64,000 bases of DNA from assembly GCF_947259025.1 (NCBI RefSeq), contig NZ_CAMYKO010000008.1:1-64000 (forward strand). Reading direction: 5' to 3'. Position numbers and translations under genes: made by a program. Positions 1 to 9,134 of this stretch are shown one piece after another. Origin of the DNA: an uncultured Methylophaga sp. Lineage in GTDB: Bacteria; Pseudomonadota; Gammaproteobacteria; Nitrosococcales; Methylophagaceae. The notes beneath the pieces were generated by a model. That model worked only from the letters and a program-made list of their open reading frames with translations, ran no database searches and was not told where the DNA came from. Within the stretch, counting starts at the first letter, position 1. Each line of letters starts with the position of its first letter.

Positions 1-36
1 AACCTGGGTGGTGTTCTGAGCGTATTTAGCCTGTAA
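1..36 (+). CDS. xoxF: 3' end of a lanthanide-type methanol dehydrogenase large subunit (XoxF), truncated by window start
   Basis: Frame 1 reads NLGGVLSVFSL then TAA. This resembles the XoxF C-terminus, whereas MxaF has a longer tail. It is followed by a terminator and a xoxJ-like gene. Confidence 0.6.
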   Translation, partial: NLGGVLSVFSL

Positions 37-81
37 GACCAAGACCCAAACAGATTAAGCGATTAATCTGATAAGTCTGAC

Positions 82-118
82 AAAAGGCCCGGCATCGCAA
101 GATGTCGGGTCTTTTTTT
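82..118 (+). terminator. Rho-independent terminator after xoxF
   Basis: Stem cccggcatc-gcaa-gatgtcggg followed by tctttttttat. Confidence 0.8.
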
Positions 119-302
119 ATGAACTACCCGATAATCAAACCCGTAATGCCGGTGAAGCGCTTCATGGCAAGGTGTTGATGAATAAGGGGCAGCTGCTCTT
201 GAAGCCAAGTAAAAACAGGGAGTTTTTCCCACAGGTATTTATGAAACAAATATGGTAGGTTAAGGGTCTGACGTTTTTTAAAAGCAATAAAAGGAAGAGA
301 GA

Positions 303-1184
303 ATGACGCATTTCCAGCGCTGGACAATATTACTATCCGGGTTGTTACTGAGTTCAGTCACCGCTCAGGCAGAAGATCTGAAACCCCTGCCCGGTCAGGA
401 AGCCGTCAGAGTCTGTGCCGATGGCTATAACCTGCCTTACTCTAATAATAAAGGCGAAGGTTTCGACAACAGGATTGCCGAAATGCTGGGTGAGGAGCTG
501 GGCTTACCTGTTGAGTACTACTATTTCCCACAGCGTATTGGTTTCTCCCGTAATACGATCAAAAAAACCGATCCACAAACTGGTCGCTTCCTTTGCGATC
601 TGGCCATGAGTATTCCTCAGCATACTGACTTCCTGAAGCCAACCAAGCCCTATTGGAGCTCGATTGAAGCTGTGGTTTACCGCAAAGGCGAAGGCTACGA
701 GCTGAACAATCTGGAAGATATTGCCAGAGTCAGTAAAGAGCAGGGTCCATTGCGTATTGGTATTTTCGATCGTGGTGTTACGACCAAAAAACTGCTTGAA
801 CTGGGACTGGCTGATCAAATCCAGTATTACCAGATGATGAGTGGTGACGTGCGTGAAAATGCTGGTCGTATCATTAAAGGTCCACTGGCAGAAGGTGAAA
901 TCGACGTAGCGCTGCTGTGGGGGCCGATTGCCGGTTACTATGCCAGTGTTTCAGATGTGCCGATGACCGTGAACCCGCTCAATGAGCTGGGTGAAGCGAT
1001 GGTATTCAGCTTCAGTATGGGCACACGCTACCAGGATAAGAAATGGAATGAACTGCTGAACAAGTTCATCGACAAGCGCCGTGATGATATTAACGCCATC
1101 ATTGCTGAATATCACTTCCCGTCGCTGGAAAATGTGAACCCTTATCCGAAGAAACGTCCTCGTAAAGAGGATGATGACGATTAA
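303..1184 (+). CDS. xoxJ: XoxJ/MxaJ-like periplasmic substrate-binding protein associated with quinoprotein dehydrogenase
   Basis: Signal peptide, VRVCADGYNLPYSNNKGEGFDNRIAEMLGEELG...YYYFPQR motif typical of MxaJ/XoxJ, directly downstream of the xoxF end. Confidence 0.8.
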   Translation: MTHFQRWTILLSGLLLSSVTAQAEDLKPLPGQEAVRVCADGYNLPYSNNKGEGFDNRIAEMLGEELGLPVEYYYFPQRIGFSRNTIKKTDPQTGRFLCDLAMSIPQHTDFLKPTKPYWSSIEAVVYRKGEGYELNNLEDIARVSKEQGPLRIGIFDRGVTTKKLLELGLADQIQYYQMMSGDVRENAGRIIKGPLAEGEIDVALLWGPIAGYYASVSDVPMTVNPLNELGEAMVFSFSMGTRYQDKKWNELLNKFIDKRRDDINAIIAEYHFPSLENVNPYPKKRPRKEDDDD

Positions 1185-1202
1185 TCATCAGTCAGATCGG
1201 GG

Positions 1203-1664
1203 CTACTCAATGGTGGCCCCGATTATGCCTTTAAGGTTTTGATTGATTTTTTTGGCGAATGCCTGCTGAGCGTTATCAGATACCTGTTCATTCATCAGTT
1301 TAGTGCCGATGATGACTTTACCGTCTTCGGTTTGTCTGACACCGATGTTACAGGGCATCTCATTAATCAGCAGCGGGTTGATTTCCATCATTTCCTTGGC
1401 ATAGGTAATGTTGCAAAAGCTGGTAATGGTGGACAACGGAAAGTCTTTATCACCCCGATCCCGCACAGCCTGACCGATATGACTACGATGTATAATACGG
1501 TAGTTATATTCTGAGATAGCAATATCCAGATTTAATATCGTATCTTCGAAGCTGTAACGACTTTGCTTTTCGTAGATACGATTTTCTGTCTGAGGCTGGC
1601 AACTGATCAGCACCAGACTAGTCACAATAATAAGAAATGCTCTCAAGCGTTCAACAATAAACAT
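1203..1664 (-). CDS. DUF302-family lipoprotein
   Basis: Lipobox LVLISC; DUF302-like pattern (TSFCNITYAKEMMEINPLLINEMPCNIGVRQTEDGKVIIG). Confidence 0.65.
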   Translation of the reverse strand: MFIVERLRAFLIIVTSLVLISCQPQTENRIYEKQSRYSFEDTILNLDIAISEYNYRIIHRSHIGQAVRDRGDKDFPLSTITSFCNITYAKEMMEINPLLINEMPCNIGVRQTEDGKVIIGTKLMNEQVSDNAQQAFAKKINQNLKGIIGATIE

Positions 1665-1732
1665 AGATAAGCTTTAGTAAACCGGGAAGTGACCTAAGCA
1701 TAACATCCCAGAAACGAGAGAATGAGGTAACC

Positions 1733-2419
1733 ATGTTGAAACATTTAGGCATAACCCTTTTGACAAGCTGGATGCTGTTCGCTGTGGCGACAGTGTCGGC
1801 AGCGCCCGGCTTTTCCGAAATCAACAATGTACTGTTTGATGCTGCCCACCTGGACAATATTGAGAAACCGGGCGTTATCACCTACCAGTACTCAAAAGAC
1901 AGCGTGGTCGATGACTCTCGCGAAGATACCATCAAGGTATCGGTCTCCAATATCCGCAATACCGGCCGCCGTGATTTAGCTTACGAATTTTTCACCGGTA
2001 AACATAACCGTCCCTATGAAGCGATGGAAAATCAGCGCGGTAATGGCGTGTTTGTGCTGTTCCTGGAGTTTGACGTTCATGAAATGAAACGACTGACTGG
2101 AGGTGAATGGCGCTATTTCCAGCGTAAGCTGCGTTGGGCCTTTGCGCAAGGTGCCGACAAAAAACAAGTCGACATTGATTACAACGGTGAAACCGTTAAA
2201 GGCACCCAGTATATTGTTCAGCCTTATATCAATGATCCCAAAAACAGCCGCTACAAGCTCTACGCCGGAAAATACTATATTTTCACTGTCTCAGAGGCGA
2301 TTCCGGGCGAAATCTACCAGGTTCGCACCGTCGTGCCTGATGGTGAAGAATGGGAAGAAGGTGCGCCTACGCTGGTTGATGAATCCATCACCTTTGCGGG
2401 TTACAATGAAGGTCTCTGA
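1733..2419 (+). CDS. Secreted hypothetical protein
   Basis: Good RBS, signal peptide cleaved near VSAAPG, full-length ORF. Confidence 0.7.
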   Translation: MLKHLGITLLTSWMLFAVATVSAAPGFSEINNVLFDAAHLDNIEKPGVITYQYSKDSVVDDSREDTIKVSVSNIRNTGRRDLAYEFFTGKHNRPYEAMENQRGNGVFVLFLEFDVHEMKRLTGGEWRYFQRKLRWAFAQGADKKQVDIDYNGETVKGTQYIVQPYINDPKNSRYKLYAGKYYIFTVSEAIPGEIYQVRTVVPDGEEWEEGAPTLVDESITFAGYNEGL

Positions 2420-2443
2420 CCCCAAAGATAATTAATGGAAAGG

Positions 2444-2471
2444 AAAAACGGGCCTCAGAGCCCGTTTTTTT
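2444..2471 (+). terminator. Rho-independent terminator-like hairpin
   Basis: aaaaacgggcctcagagcccgttttttt. Confidence 0.75.
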
Positions 2472-2475
2472 ATGG

Positions 2476-3924
2476 ATGAAAATTTTCCGACGCTTTCATA
2501 ATATTCAGGGTGCGCTGCTATTGCATGAGCTGAGTTTCGTGCTGCTGATCCTGGTCACGGCAACGGCAGCGGTCGGCTGGGCTTATGCCTGGCAGAAGAG
2601 TTCAGCCGAATCATTGCGCCTGAGCGCGATGAACAGCCATGGCCAGAATGTCCGCGGCGAGCTCTACCGCCAGCTCAAAGAAGTGTTTGATGCCGCCTTT
2701 CTGCGCGACAAGTATGCGGCAGATGAGTATGCGCATTACCTTGAGCGTATTAATGGTTATCTGGCTGATCTCAACCAGCTTGCTGTCAATCAGCAGGAAA
2801 CACAGGCGATTGAGCGGGTCAGCCAGGCCTATCAGGACTTCTACCAGCAAACACGCCAGTTACTGGGGCTGAAAAGTCTCAATGCCCAGCAAAGGAAGCT
2901 GCTGGATAAACAACTCGAACAACAGACTTTTTCCCGGCTTGAGACCGCCTTCAGCCGCTTTGACAGCTTGCTCAAAACTGAACAGCAGGCTTTGACAGAA
3001 CGGCGTCAGCGTTGGCTGTCACAAATGACCATGCTGATACCGATACCGGTGTTGATAGCGATAGGCTTGCTATTGTTGTCACGGCGTTATGTACAAACAA
3101 ATCTGTTAAAACCCCTGGCAAGGGTGATGCATGGTGCCAGACGTATCAGTAACGGCGATCTGGCTCACCAGATCCCGCATATGGGGCTTGATGAGCTGGT
3201 TCGTCTGGCCGGTGCCATCAACCAGATGGCTGCTGAACTGGCCAGCAACCGCGATAAGCTGGTTGAGGCTGAAAAGCAGGCTGCTATGGCAGAGCTGGTG
3301 CCGCTGGTCGCCCACAATATTCGTAACCCGCTGGCGGCAATCCGCGCTGCTGCGCAGGTCACGCTGGATGAGCAGCCGGAACCGGCGGTCAGTGATGCGC
3401 TGAAAGATATTATTATTTGTGTAGATCGACTGGAAAACTGGGTGACTTCTCTACTCAGTTACCTGCATCCCAGCCAGCCGCATTTCAGTCATCAGTCTTT
3501 GCGTCAACTGACAGATGATGTCATCGCGCTGATGCAGATTCAGTTCGATGATAAACACATCAGGCTGGAGAAGTCGGGCTGGCAGATATCGGCCAGTGAA
3601 GTGAGTCTGGATAATCACCTGATGGAGCAGGCCGTGTTCAACCTGCTGCAAAACGCCGTCGAAGCTTCCCCCCCGGGAGCGGTGATTGAATGTGTTTATC
3701 AGCAGGATGCGAAGCAGGTTGAACTGATGATTTGCGATGAAGGTGCTGGCATGCGTTTCGACCCGCTCACTGAACAGGTGACGGGTGGCGAAACCAAGCG
3801 TCTCAGCTATGGGCTGGGTATCCCGTTTGCACTCAAGGTTATCAAGCAGCATCATGGTCAGTTGCGCTATGATGCCGAACGCGGACGCGGCACCCGGGTT
3901 ATCATATCGCTGCCACGCCAGTAG
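2476..3924 (+). CDS. Sensor histidine kinase (two TM, helical periplasmic domain, HAMP, HisKA, HATPase)
   Basis: TM at N-terminus and ~aa 185-205; H-box VAHNIRNPLAAIRAAAQ; N-box NLLQNAVEASPPGA; G-box CDEGAGM. Confidence 0.9.
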   Translation: MKIFRRFHNIQGALLLHELSFVLLILVTATAAVGWAYAWQKSSAESLRLSAMNSHGQNVRGELYRQLKEVFDAAFLRDKYAADEYAHYLERINGYLADLNQLAVNQQETQAIERVSQAYQDFYQQTRQLLGLKSLNAQQRKLLDKQLEQQTFSRLETAFSRFDSLLKTEQQALTERRQRWLSQMTMLIPIPVLIAIGLLLLSRRYVQTNLLKPLARVMHGARRISNGDLAHQIPHMGLDELVRLAGAINQMAAELASNRDKLVEAEKQAAMAELVPLVAHNIRNPLAAIRAAAQVTLDEQPEPAVSDALKDIIICVDRLENWVTSLLSYLHPSQPHFSHQSLRQLTDDVIALMQIQFDDKHIRLEKSGWQISASEVSLDNHLMEQAVFNLLQNAVEASPPGAVIECVYQQDAKQVELMICDEGAGMRFDPLTEQVTGGETKRLSYGLGIPFALKVIKQHHGQLRYDAERGRGTRVIISLPRQ

Positions 3925-3946
3925 TCAGGCCCGGAGTTAAGAAAAT

Positions 3947-5323
3947 ATGCTCAATGTTCTGCTGATAGAAGATGAAACCCTGTTCGCCAAGTCTGTGTTG
4001 CGCCGGCTACAGCGAGAGGGGCACACAGGCACGGTCAGCGGTAGTCTGGCAGTCGCAAGAAACAGCCTGCAGGAGAGCCTGCCGGATATTATTCTGCTCG
4101 ATGTGCGCCTGCCTGATGGTAGCGGCCTTGAGCTATTACGTGAAATACGCGCGGATGAACAGCGTCATCATCTGCCAGTGGTGATGATGACCGCCTACGG
4201 CGAGCTGGAAGATGCCGTCGCGGCCATGAAGCAGGGCGCCAATGATTACCTGAAAAAGCCGGTCGATCTGGAGGAACTGGTATTGATACTGGGCAAGGTC
4301 ACGGCGACCAGCCAGCTCAAACGTCAGCTTGATTATTCACAGGTGAGAGAGAGTCACGCAAATGAACCAGTGACCATGATCGGTCAGACTGCATCAATGC
4401 TGCATCTGCGCCAGCAACTTGAACGGATAGTCACATTGGTCAATCAGAGCGAGGGCGAACCTCCCGTTATCCTCATCAATGGAGAAACCGGCACCGGAAA
4501 GGATGTGTTGGCAAGACTTTACCATGCTTCCGGTAGCTGGCGTCAGCAGCCTTATGTGCATGTTGACTGTGCTTCGTTGCCGGCAGAACTTATCGAAGCC
4601 GAATTATTCGGCTATGAACGCGGCGCCTTTACCAATGCGCATCAAAGCAAACCCGGACTGATTGAAGTGGCCGAAGGCGGCACCCTGTTTCTGGATGAAG
4701 TGGGGGAGTTGCCGCTGGCGCTGCAGTCCAAGCTGCTCAATGTGCTTGAACGGCGACAAGTTCGACGGCTCGGGTCGACTCGTGAGCACCGGGTCAATGC
4801 TCACTTTGTGGCTGCCAGTAACCGTGATTTGCAACAAATGGTCGCTGAGGGGCTGTTCCGTTCCGATCTCTATTTCAGACTCAAGGTCATCAATCTGGAC
4901 CTGCCGCCGCTAAGGGAAAGAAAACCGGATATCAGCTTGCTGGCGACGCATTTTGCTGATGCTGTCGCCCGACGTTATCGACTGGCAACGCCCTCATTCA
5001 GCCCGCAGGCGTTAAGCCAACTGCAGCACTATCACTGGCCGGGTAATGTGCGCGAACTGCAGCATGTGATTGAGCGCTCGGTGATGCTCTCAAGCGGCAG
5101 ACAAATTGATGAAACAATGCTGATGCTGCATGAATCGCCAGTTGCTGCCCGGCCCCAGACAGATGAGCTCAATGCTCTGGCTAGCATGACCATGGAACAG
5201 GTGGAAAAACTGTTGCTGGAAAAAGCGCTGGCAAGCACCGATGGCAATGTTTCCAAGGCAGCGCGGGAACTGGGACTGACGCGCATGGCGATGCGCTATC
5301 GGATGGAAAAGTATCAGCTCTAG
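3947..5323 (+). CDS. Sigma-54-dependent response regulator (REC, AAA+, Fis HTH), NtrC family
   Basis: REC domain ([21 protein letters not shown]), Walker [15 protein letters not shown] loop, C-terminal Fis-type [23 protein letters not shown]. Confidence 0.93.
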   Translation: MLNVLLIEDETLFAKSVLRRLQREGHTGTVSGSLAVARNSLQESLPDIILLDVRLPDGSGLELLREIRADEQRHHLPVVMMTAYGELEDAVAAMKQGANDYLKKPVDLEELVLILGKVTATSQLKRQLDYSQVRESHANEPVTMIGQTASMLHLRQQLERIVTLVNQSEGEPPVILINGETGTGKDVLARLYHASGSWRQQPYVHVDCASLPAELIEAELFGYERGAFTNAHQSKPGLIEVAEGGTLFLDEVGELPLALQSKLLNVLERRQVRRLGSTREHRVNAHFVAASNRDLQQMVAEGLFRSDLYFRLKVINLDLPPLRERKPDISLLATHFADAVARRYRLATPSFSPQALSQLQHYHWPGNVRELQHVIERSVMLSSGRQIDETMLMLHESPVAARPQTDELNALASMTMEQVEKLLLEKALASTDGNVSKAARELGLTRMAMRYRMEKYQL

Positions 5324-5378
5324 CTTATTGATCTGTCCCGATCCCGGCGATTAGGCGCCGGAGGTGTTTAATCATCGG

Positions 5379-5783
5379 CTACTTGACCACTTTAAGGCTG
5401 GGGCGGCCCTTGTCCTTCTGACCATTGCCTGGGCCTTCATCATCAGGATCCGGTGTCGGAGGCGGGGTCTCTTCGTCGGGGAAGAACATGCCCTCATTGT
5501 TTTCCTTACCGTAAATGGCCTGTACCGAGACAATCGGAATAAACACATCCATGGCTTTACCGGCAAACCGCGCTGAGAAGCTGATCCATTCATTATCGAT
5601 AAGCAGGTCACGTATCGCATCAGGCGCAATATTGAGCACGATGCGGCCGTCTTTGACGTAGTCCAGCGGCACCTGTACCCCTTCATGGTGGGTGTTGACC
5701 AGCACATAGGGCGTGCACTGGTTATCCAGCAGCCATTCATGAATGGCACGGATCAGATACGGTTTTTGCGATGACATGCTCAT
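5379..5783 (-). CDS. sspB: ClpXP protease specificity-enhancing factor SspB
   Basis: SspB fold sequence and C-terminal ClpX-binding motif RPSLKVVK; adjacent to sspA. Confidence 0.92.
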   Translation of the reverse strand: MSMSSQKPYLIRAIHEWLLDNQCTPYVLVNTHHEGVQVPLDYVKDGRIVLNIAPDAIRDLLIDNEWISFSARFAGKAMDVFIPIVSVQAIYGKENNEGMFFPDEETPPPTPDPDDEGPGNGQKDKGRPSLKVVK

Positions 5784-5786
5784 AAA

Positions 5787-6401
5787 TTAACGCATTGTTT
5801 TTTCGGTATCACTGAGGCTGGCCTGGAAACTGTCGCGGGCGAAGATTCGCTCGGCATAGCGTTCTACAGCACGAGCCGACTCAGGCAATTTAATATTGAG
5901 TGAAGGTAAGCGCCACAATAAAGGAGCAAGGCTGCAGTCAAGCAATGAGAACTCTTCACTCATAAAATAGGGCGTGCTTTCAAACAAGGGCGCCAGCACG
6001 GTCAGATCTTCCTGAATGACTCTACGTGCTTTGCTGGCTTTGCCGCGTTCTTTACCGGACAGCGCATTCCATAAAGAATACCAGTCACGGTCGATACGGT
6101 GCAGCATTAAACGCGATTTGGCACGGGCTGCCGGATCAACCGGCATCAACGGCGGGTGGGGGAAGCGCTCATCAAAGTAATCAATAATCACCCGACTGTC
6201 GAACAACACCAGATCCCGTTCGAACAGCGTCGGGCCAGTACCATAAGGATTGGCTGCCGCCACCTCTTCAGGCCATTCCCCATTGAGTGTTTCAAGGTTG
6301 GCATCTATCGCCTTTTCCTGCATGACGATGCGCGTCTGATGACTGAACGGGCAGGCCGGATCAGAAAACACAGTCATCATTGAACGGCGATTGTTATTCA
6401 T
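5787..6401 (-). CDS. sspA: Stringent starvation protein A (GST-like)
   Basis: MTVFSDPACPFSHQTRIVMQEKAI; start at MNNNRRSMM rather than the longer ORF start. Confidence 0.92.
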   Translation of the reverse strand: MNNNRRSMMTVFSDPACPFSHQTRIVMQEKAIDANLETLNGEWPEEVAAANPYGTGPTLFERDLVLFDSRVIIDYFDERFPHPPLMPVDPAARAKSRLMLHRIDRDWYSLWNALSGKERGKASKARRVIQEDLTVLAPLFESTPYFMSEEFSLLDCSLAPLLWRLPSLNIKLPESARAVERYAERIFARDSFQASLSDTEKTMR

Positions 6402-6430
6402 GTTTGTAACCCGCTGCTGTTTCCCTGCAT

Positions 6431-7132
6431 TTAATGCACATCTTTCCAAAATGCTTTTTTCAGTGGATAAGCGACCAGGAAGAAAATGAACAGATAGAGC
6501 AGGACCCATTTGGCCAGGGCCATACGCTGTAGTTTTGACGGTTCACTGATATAAGCCAGGAAGTTGACCAGATCATAGGTCATCTGATCATATTGATGCG
6601 GCGTCATATCCCCTTTCTGGGCGACACTTAACTCGCCATGCTCATCCTTGGCCAGATAACCCTGCTGTTCCCACAAAACGTGAGGCATACCAACATCTTT
6701 GAAGGCCACGTTATTCGTACCCATAGGCCTTGAATCATCCAGGTAGAAGGTACGCAGATAGGTGTAGAGCCAGTCGGTACCCCGGGCGCGGGCAATGACA
6801 GACAGATCGGGCGGAGTCACACCAAACCATTTTTCAGCATCCTCGGCACGCATCGCCACCGTCATAGTGTCACCGATTTTGTCGGAAGCAAACATCAGGT
6901 TGTCTTTGACTTGATCATCGCTCAGCCCCAGATCTTTGGCCATGCGGTTGTAACGCATGAACGAGGCTGAGTGACAGCTCAGACAGTAATTGACGAAGGT
7001 TTGTGCACCACGCTGCAGGGAAGCCTGATCGGTAATATCAATATCAACATGATCAAGCTCGACACCGCCGGAAGCGGCCATCGCAGGTAGCGTGAAAAAA
7101 GCAAAAATAGCGGCAATAATGAATGATCTCAT
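6431..7132 (-). CDS. petC: Cytochrome c1 of the bc1 complex
   Basis: CLSCHS haem motif, C-terminal TM, follows cytochrome b. Confidence 0.95.
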   Translation of the reverse strand: MRSFIIAAIFAFFTLPAMAASGGVELDHVDIDITDQASLQRGAQTFVNYCLSCHSASFMRYNRMAKDLGLSDDQVKDNLMFASDKIGDTMTVAMRAEDAEKWFGVTPPDLSVIARARGTDWLYTYLRTFYLDDSRPMGTNNVAFKDVGMPHVLWEQQGYLAKDEHGELSVAQKGDMTPHQYDQMTYDLVNFLAYISEPSKLQRMALAKWVLLYLFIFFLVAYPLKKAFWKDVH

Positions 7133-8343
7133 TGGAATGTCACCCTTTCTGGCACCGGTTTATCCTTGTCGAGCTTGGTGTAGATCGGCATAAAGATAAA
7201 GAAAGCAAAATAAATCACTGAGAACACCCGCGCTGCCATTGTATAAATGGTGGTCGCAGGCTGTGTGCCCAGATAGCCCAGAGCCAGGAAGCTGATAATA
7301 AACAGCACCAGTGCAATCTTGAACAGCGGACCACGGTAACGGATGGATCTCACCGGACTGCGATCCAGCCATGGCAGCAGGAACAGGAAGACAATGGCGC
7401 CGCCCATGGCGATAACGCCCATCAGTTTATCCGGTACTGCGCGCAAAATGGCGTAGAACGGTGTGAAGTACCACAGCGGCACGATATGCTCCGGTGTTTT
7501 CAGCGGATCGGCAGGGACGAAGTTGTCTTTCTCCAGGAACCAGCCACCGCCTTCCGGTGCGTAGAACAGCACCAGCGCGAAAATAAACAGGAACACGATA
7601 ACGCCGACGATATCTTTCACTGTGTAGTAAGGGTGGAAAGGAATGCCATCAACCGGTTTGCCATTGGCATCCTTGTTTTTCTTGATTTCCACACCGTCCG
7701 GGTTATTGGAGCCGACCTCATGCAGGGCAATGATGTGGGCGACAACCAGACCCAGCAGCACCAGCGGCAGGGCAATAACGTGGAAAGCAAAGAAACGGTT
7801 CAGCGTGGCATCGGCAACGACGAAGTCACCCCGGATCCACAGGGCCAGTTGTTCACCGACCACCGGAATGGCGCCGAATAGCGAGATAATGACCTGAGCA
7901 CCCCAGTAGGACATTTGCCCCCAGGGCAGCAGATAGCCCATGAAGGCTTCGGCCATCAGGGTCAGGTAAATCAGCATGCCGAAGATCCAGACCAGTTCGC
8001 GAGGCTGTTTATAAGAACCGTATATCAGGCCACGGAACATATGCAGATAAACCACCACGAAGAATGCCGAGGCGCCGGTTGAATGCAGGTAACGGATCAG
8101 CCAGCCCCACTCAACATCACGCATGATGTATTCCACCGAGGCAAAGGCGGTGGCGGCATCCGGTTTGTAGTTCATGGTCAGGAAGATACCGGTAACGATT
8201 TGCATTACCAGGATAAGCAGAGCGAGCGAACCGAAGAAATACCAGAAGTTGAAGTTCTTCGGTGCGTAATATTCGGAAAGATGTTCTTTCCACATCTTGG
8301 ATGCCGGGAAACGGGCATCCAGCCAATTCATAAAGCTAGACAT
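7129..8343 (-). CDS. petB: Cytochrome b of the bc1 complex
   Basis: MTGIFLTMNYKPD, PEW-like PLWYFTPFYA motif, multi-TM. Confidence 0.96.
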   Translation of the reverse strand: MSSFMNWLDARFPASKMWKEHLSEYYAPKNFNFWYFFGSLALLILVMQIVTGIFLTMNYKPDAATAFASVEYIMRDVEWGWLIRYLHSTGASAFFVVVYLHMFRGLIYGSYKQPRELVWIFGMLIYLTLMAEAFMGYLLPWGQMSYWGAQVIISLFGAIPVVGEQLALWIRGDFVVADATLNRFFAFHVIALPLVLLGLVVAHIIALHEVGSNNPDGVEIKKNKDANGKPVDGIPFHPYYTVKDIVGVIVFLFIFALVLFYAPEGGGWFLEKDNFVPADPLKTPEHIVPLWYFTPFYAILRAVPDKLMGVIAMGGAIVFLFLLPWLDRSPVRSIRYRGPLFKIALVLFIISFLALGYLGTQPATTIYTMAARVFSVIYFAFFIFMPIYTKLDKDKPVPERVTFQ

Positions 8344-8939
8344 CAGGCGACTCCTTCGGCATCTTCGCCCACCACAACCAGGTTATCGCCCTGGAAGTGA
8401 TAAGGTGGGACTTGCAGGTTTTTCGGTGCCGGAACACCCTGGAATACCCGGCCTGCCAGGTCAAAACGTGAACCGTGACAAGGGCAGAAAAAGCCGCCTT
8501 TCCAGTCTTCGCCCAGATCAGCAGGTGCCAGTTCCGGGCGATAAGTGGGTGAACAGCCCAGGTGAGTACAAATACCCACTAACACCATCAATTCTTCACG
8601 AATCGCACGGGTGTCATTCTGACAATATTCCGGTTGCTGGGTCGCCACTTCACTGGCGGGGTCGCGCAACGTGTCGTTGAGGCTTTCCAGGTTGGTGAGC
8701 GCTTCCGGGCTGCGGCGGAAGATCCACACCGGTTTGCCCCGCCACTCGACGGTCAGGAGCTGGCCTGACTCCAGTTTGCTGATATCCACTTCTACCGGCG
8801 CGCCAGCGGCTTCTGCCTTGGCACTGGGTAACATGGATGAGACGAAAGGTACGGCGACAGCAGCTGCACCGGCACCGCCGACAACGCTGGCGGCAGCCGT
8901 GAGGAAGCGCCGTTTGCCGGTATCGATAGACTGACTCAT
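8343..8939 (-). CDS. petA: Ubiquinol-cytochrome c reductase Rieske iron-sulfur subunit
   Basis: CTHLGC and CPCHGS cluster motifs; Tat-like N-terminus RRFLTAAASVVGG. Confidence 0.96.
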   Translation of the reverse strand: MSQSIDTGKRRFLTAAASVVGGAGAAAVAVPFVSSMLPSAKAEAAGAPVEVDISKLESGQLLTVEWRGKPVWIFRRSPEALTNLESLNDTLRDPASEVATQQPEYCQNDTRAIREELMVLVGICTHLGCSPTYRPELAPADLGEDWKGGFFCPCHGSRFDLAGRVFQGVPAPKNLQVPPYHFQGDNLVVVGEDAEGVA

Positions 8940-8975
8940 TGAAGGATTTCCCCCAGCATTCTTAAATAGCTTATT

Positions 8976-9014
8976 CCTTGTGATTTTATCTAAGGTAAAT
9001 AATGTTTCACAAGG
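8976..9014. promoter_or_regulatory. Perfect inverted repeat (ccttgtga / tcacaagg) in the petABC promoter region
   Basis: Arms 8976-8983 and 9007-9014; minus-strand TTGTGA and TAAAAT boxes 18 bp apart lie within or between the arms. Confidence 0.45.
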
Positions 9015-9080
9015 TGAATAATTGATAACCGAGTAAATAAACTCTTAAATTTTAGCATATCGCGGGGGCAATAGGATCAA

Positions 9081-9109
9081 AAAAGCCCGCCTGAAACCAG
9101 GCGGGCTTT
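9081..9109 (-). terminator. Rho-independent terminator of the pseudoazurin gene
   Basis: Minus strand: aaagcccgcctggtttcaggcgggcttttttg. Confidence 0.85.
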
Positions 9110-9134
9110 CGATTAAACCGATTAAAGCGGTTTC

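Noticed and set aside
119-178. 19-codon ATG ORF in the xoxJ leader
   Set aside because: Starts in the terminator T tract, has no RBS, and shows no sign of being a leader peptide.
3451-3855. 134-aa minus-strand ORF inside the histidine kinase gene
   Set aside because: Overlaps the conserved HATPase domain coding sequence on the other strand.
5344-5361. ccggcg-attagg-cgccgg stem after the response regulator gene
   Set aside because: Short stem without a T tract; too weak to call as a terminator.
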